From positions 1 to 64,000 of the forward strand of contig SEEM01000031.1 of the NCBI GenBank assembly GCA_004144595.1: a stretch of 64,000 nt of DNA, written 5' to 3'. Source of the stretch: Hyphomicrobiales bacterium. GTDB taxonomy: Bacteria > Pseudomonadota > Alphaproteobacteria > Rhizobiales > Beijerinckiaceae. Shown here piece after piece: positions 59,809 through 64,000 of the stretch (positions are counted from its first letter, which is position 1; each line of letters starts with the position of its first letter). The translations under genes were made by a program, and so were the position numbers. The notes beneath the pieces are model-generated. The model searched no databases. It was not told the origin of the DNA and was given only the letters and a program-made list of their open reading frames with translations.

Positions 59809-62040
59809 ATGAGCGGAAAGAAGAGCAGGACGCGAGTGAAGCGCATGAACCTCGACACCGTGATCGACGAGTCGGAGAAGCTTTCCAGCGAGGCCGATGC
59901 GGCGCCTCTGCGCCATCGGCCGGAGCGCTTCATCAATCGCGAACTATCCTGGCTGCAGTTCAACCGGCGCGTGATGGAAGAGGCTTCGAATCGCAGCCAT
60001 CCGCTGCTGGAACAACTGCGCTTCCTCTCGATATCCGCGAATAATCTCGACGAGTTCTTCATGGTTCGCGTCTCCGGCCTGCGCGAGCAGCTCAAGGCAG
60101 GCGTGGTCACGCGCAGCCAGGATGGGCTCACCCCGGCCGGCCAGCTCGTCGCCATCGGGGAGGCCGTTGCGGCGCTGACCGGGGACCAGCAGGCCCGCTG
60201 GGCGGAGCTCCGTCACGACCTCAACGAGAACCGCATCCACCTGCTCCAGCCGGCCGATATCGGCTCGCAGGATCGGATCTGGCTGGAGGACTACTTCCTC
60301 AACTACGTGTTCCCGGTGCTGACGCCGCTGGCGATCGACCCGGCGCATCCCTTCCCGTTCATTCCCAATCTCGGCTTCACCATCGCGCTGGCGCTGGAGC
60401 GCAAGCATGACGGGCGCCAACTCGACGCGCTGATCCGCGTGCCCACGAAGATCGACCGCTTCATCGAGCTGCCGGACCTGGCGCGCGAGGGACTGCACCG
60501 CTTCATCGCGCTCGATGACGCGGTCTCGCTGTTCATCAGCAAGCTCTTCCCCGGCTACGAGGTGAAGGGCGCCGGCTCCTTCCGCATCATCCGCGACTCC
60601 GATCTCGACATCGAGGAAGAGGCCGAGGACCTCGTCCGCGTCTTCGAGACCATGCTGAAGCAGCGCCGCCTCGGCGTCGTCATCCGGCTCGAACTCTCGA
60701 CCGGCATGCCCGATCATCTGCGCCGCCTGATCGTGCGTGAGCTCAAGGTCGACAGCGACGAGGTCGTCGAGGTCAACGGCATGATCGGCTTGACGGAGCT
60801 CTCGCAACTCGTCGGCGTCGACCGGCCGGACCTCAAGTTCAAGCCCTACAATGCCCGCTTCCCCGAGCGCATCCGCGAGCATGGCGGCGACTGCTTCGCC
60901 GCGATCCGACAGAAGGACCTTCTGGTCCATCACCCCTATGAGAGCTTCGATGTCGTCGTGCAGTTCCTGCAGCAGGCGGCGCGCGATCCCAACGTCGTCG
61001 CGATCAAGCAGACGCTCTACCGCACGTCCGCGAACTCGCCGATCGTCAAGGCGCTGACCGAAGCGGCCGAGGCCGGCAAGTCGGTCACCGCACTGGTCGA
61101 GCTCAAGGCCCGCTTCGACGAAGAGGCGAACATCCGCTGGGCCAAGGAGATGGAGCGCGCCGGCGTCCAGGTCGTCTACGGCTTCATCGAACTGAAGACC
61201 CATGCCAAGCTGTCATTGGTGGTGCGCCGCGAGGCCGGCCAGCTCATTACGTATTGCCACATCGCCACCGGCAACTATCACCCGATCACGGCGCGCATCT
61301 ACACCGACGTCTCCTTCTTCACCGCCGACCCCGTGCTGTCGCAGGACGTCGCCCGCGTCTTCAATTTCATCACCGGCTATGCCGAGCCCGATGGGCTGGA
61401 GCGCATGGCGGTCTCGCCGACCGGCCTGAAGCAGCGCCTGCTCTCCGATATCGCCGAGGAGGTCGCCCATGTGAAGGCCGGCCGCAAGGGCGCGATCTGG
61501 GGCAAATGCAACTCGCTCGTCGACCCGGAGATCATCGACGCGCTCTATGATGCGAGCCAGGCCGGCGTCGAGATCGATTTCGTCGTGCGCGGCATCTGCT
61601 GCCTGAGGCCGGGCGTGCCCGGTCTTTCGGACAATATCCGCGTCAAGTCGATCATCGGCCGCTTCCTCGAGCATACCCGCATCTATGCTTTCGGTGCCGG
61701 CCACGGGATGCCGTCGCCCAAGGCCAAGATCTACATTTCCTCGGCCGATTTGATGCCGCGCAACCTCGACCGCCGCGTCGAGGCGCTGACGCCGATCCTC
61801 AATCCGACTGTGCATCAGCAGCTGATGGATCAGATCATGCTGGCCAATTGGCTCGACAACGAGCAGAGCTGGACGATATTGCCCGATGGCGGTTCGCGCC
61901 GCATTGTCCCCGCGCCGAACGAAGAGCCGTTCAATGCGCATAAATACTTCATGACCAACCCGAGTCTGTCCGGACGTGGAAAATCGCTCTCCAATTCAAG
62001 TCCCCGCTCCCTCTCGCGCCGAGGGGGACGTAAGGCCTGA
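59809..62040 (+). CDS. ppk: RNA-degradosome-type polyphosphate kinase
   Basis: [56 protein letters not shown]-motifs [23 protein letters not shown]. Confidence 0.97.
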   Translation: MSGKKSRTRVKRMNLDTVIDESEKLSSEADAAPLRHRPERFINRELSWLQFNRRVMEEASNRSHPLLEQLRFLSISANNLDEFFMVRVSGLREQLKAGVVTRSQDGLTPAGQLVAIGEAVAALTGDQQARWAELRHDLNENRIHLLQPADIGSQDRIWLEDYFLNYVFPVLTPLAIDPAHPFPFIPNLGFTIALALERKHDGRQLDALIRVPTKIDRFIELPDLAREGLHRFIALDDAVSLFISKLFPGYEVKGAGSFRIIRDSDLDIEEEAEDLVRVFETMLKQRRLGVVIRLELSTGMPDHLRRLIVRELKVDSDEVVEVNGMIGLTELSQLVGVDRPDLKFKPYNARFPERIREHGGDCFAAIRQKDLLVHHPYESFDVVVQFLQQAARDPNVVAIKQTLYRTSANSPIVKALTEAAEAGKSVTALVELKARFDEEANIRWAKEMERAGVQVVYGFIELKTHAKLSLVVRREAGQLITYCHIATGNYHPITARIYTDVSFFTADPVLSQDVARVFNFITGYAEPDGLERMAVSPTGLKQRLLSDIAEEVAHVKAGRKGAIWGKCNSLVDPEIIDALYDASQAGVEIDFVVRGICCLRPGVPGLSDNIRVKSIIGRFLEHTRIYAFGAGHGMPSPKAKIYISSADLMPRNLDRRVEALTPILNPTVHQQLMDQIMLANWLDNEQSWTILPDGGSRRIVPAPNEEPFNAHKYFMTNPSLSGRGKSLSNSSPRSLSRRGGRKA

Positions 62041-63550
62041 GCTGAGGCATGCGCCGGGGCGGCTCGCGCTGTCCCACACGATCGCCATTGTCGATATCGG
62101 CTCGAACTCGGTCCGCCTCGTCGTCTACGAGATGCTGGCGCGCGCGCCATCGCAGGTCTTCAATGAGAAGGAGATGGCGGGTCTCGGCCGTCAGGTCGCC
62201 TCGACCGGGCGCCTCGCGGAGGACGCCGTCGCAAAGGCGATCAATGCGCTGGTGCGCTTCCGCATCCTCTGCGAAGCCATGCATGTCGGCGAGCTCCGCG
62301 TCATCGCGACCGCCGCGGCTCGCTATGCCAGCAACGGTCCCGAATTCATCGCCCGCGCCGAGCAGGCGATCGGCCAGCCGATCGAACTGATCTCCGGCGG
62401 GCGCGAGGCCGTGCTCTCCGGCCTCGGCGTGATCTCCGGCTTCGACAATCCGGACGGCGTCGTCGGCGACCTCGGCGGTGGCAGCCTGGAGCTGATCTCG
62501 GTCAAGGACGGTGCGGTCGGGCAGGGCGCCAGCGTCCCGCTCGGCGGCCTCGCCCTGCTCGATCGTTCCAAGGGTTCGCTCAAGGCGGCCGAGAAGATCG
62601 TCAAGGACGAACTCGACAAGCTGCCGCAGCTCTCGGCCATGAAGGGGCGGGACTTCTACGCGGTCGGCGGCACCTGGCGCGCGCTGGCCACGCTGCACCA
62701 GCACCGTGCGGCGTATCCGCTTAACGTTATGCACGGTTATTCAGTGCCGACGCGCGACGTCGCCGATTTCGTCAAGCTGGTCGAGCGGGCCGATATCTCG
62801 GTGCTGAACGCGATCGATGCGGTCTCCTCGGCGCGCCGCCCGCTCCTGGCCTATGGCGCGCTGGTGCTGGACGAACTGATCAAGCGCGGCAAACCGCGCG
62901 AGATCATCATCTCGGCACAGGGCGTACGCGAAGGCCTGCTGCACGAGCAGCTCTCGCCCGAGGAACAGAACGCCGACCCGCTGATGCAGGCCGCGCGCGA
63001 CTACAATCTGCTGCGGGCCCGCGATCCGCGCCATGCGGCCGAGCTGATCAATTGGACCCGCGGCATTCTCGAGACGGCCGGCCTGCCTCAGGACGAGCCC
63101 TCGGGCCGTATGATCGAGACCGTCTGCCTGCTCTCAGACATCGGCTGGCGCGCCCATCCCGATTATCGCGGCGAGCAGAGCATGAATGTCATCGCGCACG
63201 CCTATTTCACCGGCCTCGACCATGTCGGCCGGGCCTTCCTGGCGCTGACGATCTTCCACCGCTATGCGGGGATGAAGGCGAGCTCGCCGGCCGCTGCCGG
63301 GCTGAAAACGCTGCTGCCGCCGGCGATCCTGGCGCGGGCGCAGTTGATCGCTGCAATCTTCCGCGTCGCCTATCTGCTCTCGGCCGGCATGTCGGGCATC
63401 CTGCCGCGTATCCCGGCCGCCTGCGTCGACAACCGCCTGCTCCTGCGCTTTCCCACCGATCTCGCGGCGCTGGCGAGCGACCGCGTCGAAGGGCGGCTCA
63501 AGCAGCTTGCGAAACTGCTGGGGCGCGATTTCGAGATCGGCAGGCTCTGA
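61976..63550 (+). CDS. ppx: Exopolyphosphatase (Ppx/GppA)
   Basis: [61 protein letters not shown] start overlapping ppk by 65 nt. Confidence 0.95.
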   Translation: MENRSPIQVPAPSRAEGDVRPELRHAPGRLALSHTIAIVDIGSNSVRLVVYEMLARAPSQVFNEKEMAGLGRQVASTGRLAEDAVAKAINALVRFRILCEAMHVGELRVIATAAARYASNGPEFIARAEQAIGQPIELISGGREAVLSGLGVISGFDNPDGVVGDLGGGSLELISVKDGAVGQGASVPLGGLALLDRSKGSLKAAEKIVKDELDKLPQLSAMKGRDFYAVGGTWRALATLHQHRAAYPLNVMHGYSVPTRDVADFVKLVERADISVLNAIDAVSSARRPLLAYGALVLDELIKRGKPREIIISAQGVREGLLHEQLSPEEQNADPLMQAARDYNLLRARDPRHAAELINWTRGILETAGLPQDEPSGRMIETVCLLSDIGWRAHPDYRGEQSMNVIAHAYFTGLDHVGRAFLALTIFHRYAGMKASSPAAAGLKTLLPPAILARAQLIAAIFRVAYLLSAGMSGILPRIPAACVDNRLLLRFPTDLAALASDRVEGRLKQLAKLLGRDFEIGRL

Positions 63551-63564
63551 GGCCTACGAACCCG

Positions 63565-63776
63565 CGTCATGCTCGGGCTTGACCCGAGCATCTCTCGCCG
63601 GAATGGGCTCCAGCCGTCATTGCGAGAGCGCAGCGACGAAGCAATCCAGGAGGGCTGGTTGAGCCTCTTGCCCAGTCCCTCTGGATTGCTTCGCCTTGCT
63701 CGCAATGACGGTGGAGGTTCCGGCGACTTCGTCATGAGATTCTCGGGTCGAAGCGATGCTTCGCCCGAGAATGACG
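63565..63776. repeat. Family C palindromic element interrupted by a family B element
   Basis: CGTCATGCTCGGGCTTGACCCGAGCATCTCT...[63615-63710 family B]...GAGATTCTCGGGTCGAAGCGATGCTTCGCCCGAGAATGACG; compare intact family C at 49913-50010. Confidence 0.75.
63615..63710. repeat. REP-like element family B, copy 2 (nested in family C)
   Basis: CGTCATTGCGAGAGCGCAGCGACGAAGCAATCC...GGATTGCTTCGCCTTGCTCGCAATGACG. Confidence 0.85.
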
Positions 63777-63788
63777 GCCGGGTGCCGC

Positions 63789-64000
63789 TTACCCTACCGC
63801 CCGCAACCGCGCGAAGCCGGCGTCGAGATCGGCCTTGAGGTCCTCGATATCCTCGAGCCCGATATGGATGCGGATCGTCGGGCCGTCGAAGCCCGGTTTG
63901 GTCGCGGTACGGTAGTCCTTGCAGTCGAAGGGCAGGACGAGGCTCTCGTAGCCGCCCCAAGAGGCGCCGATTCCGAACAGCGTCAGCCCGTCCAGCATCG
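63789..64000 (-). CDS. metC: Cystathionine beta-lyase-like PLP enzyme, C-terminal fragment (truncated by window end)
   Basis: MLDGLTLFGIGASWGGYESLVLPFDCKDYRTATKPGFDGPTIRIHIGLEDIEDLKADLDAGFARL: FGxGxSWGGYESL and R-I-HIGLED motifs of the Cys/Met metabolism PLP family. Confidence 0.88.
   Translation of the reverse strand, partial: MLDGLTLFGIGASWGGYESLVLPFDCKDYRTATKPGFDGPTIRIHIGLEDIEDLKADLDAGFARLRAVG

Noticed and set aside
1-64000. CRISPR arrays, tRNA/rRNA genes, prophage, anti-phage islands
   Set aside because: No spaced direct-repeat array, tRNA cloverleaf, rRNA-like segment or recognisable defence/phage genes were noticed while reading; a tRNAscan/Infernal/DefenseFinder run would be needed to exclude them firmly.

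Overview
This 64 kb window is a high-GC chromosomal segment with gene content typical of Hyphomicrobiales (Rhizobiales). A Bosea-like host is a guess from gene content only. Most of it is housekeeping sequence. From left to right it contains: a truncated TonB receptor and a divergent AraC regulator; an SOS mutasome cassette imuA-imuB-dnaE2 behind a GAAC-N7-GAAC LexA box; cysH-cysD-cysN; a divergent cluster for aerobic CoA-thioester degradation of 2-aminobenzoate (anthranilate); an MFS transporter; a DUF2778/Tlde1-like protein; topA; pyrB-pyrC-plsY-dprA; ruvX; ade; gatC-gatA and gatB separated by an RND efflux pump; ndk; mipA/ompV; purM-purN; pgsA-like, AI-2E, hdaA, ppk, ppx; and the C-terminal end of a metC-like gene. 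No rRNA, tRNA, CRISPR, prophage or intact IS was recognised. The most notable observations are: (1) an in-frame pair of inverted palindromic repeats inside dnaE2; (2) a CysN that appears fused to a DUF2061-like membrane tail; (3) a complete-looking anthraniloyl-CoA cluster with RidA and two matching palindromes in its divergent promoter; (4) a nested palindromic repeat (one family inside another) after ppx; (5) an apparent frameshift in a small secreted RG/Y-rich protein; (6) a CtrA-like site upstream of mipA/ompV; (7) several dispersed repeat families recognised from internal copies. All family assignments are from reading the translations; no database search was run.
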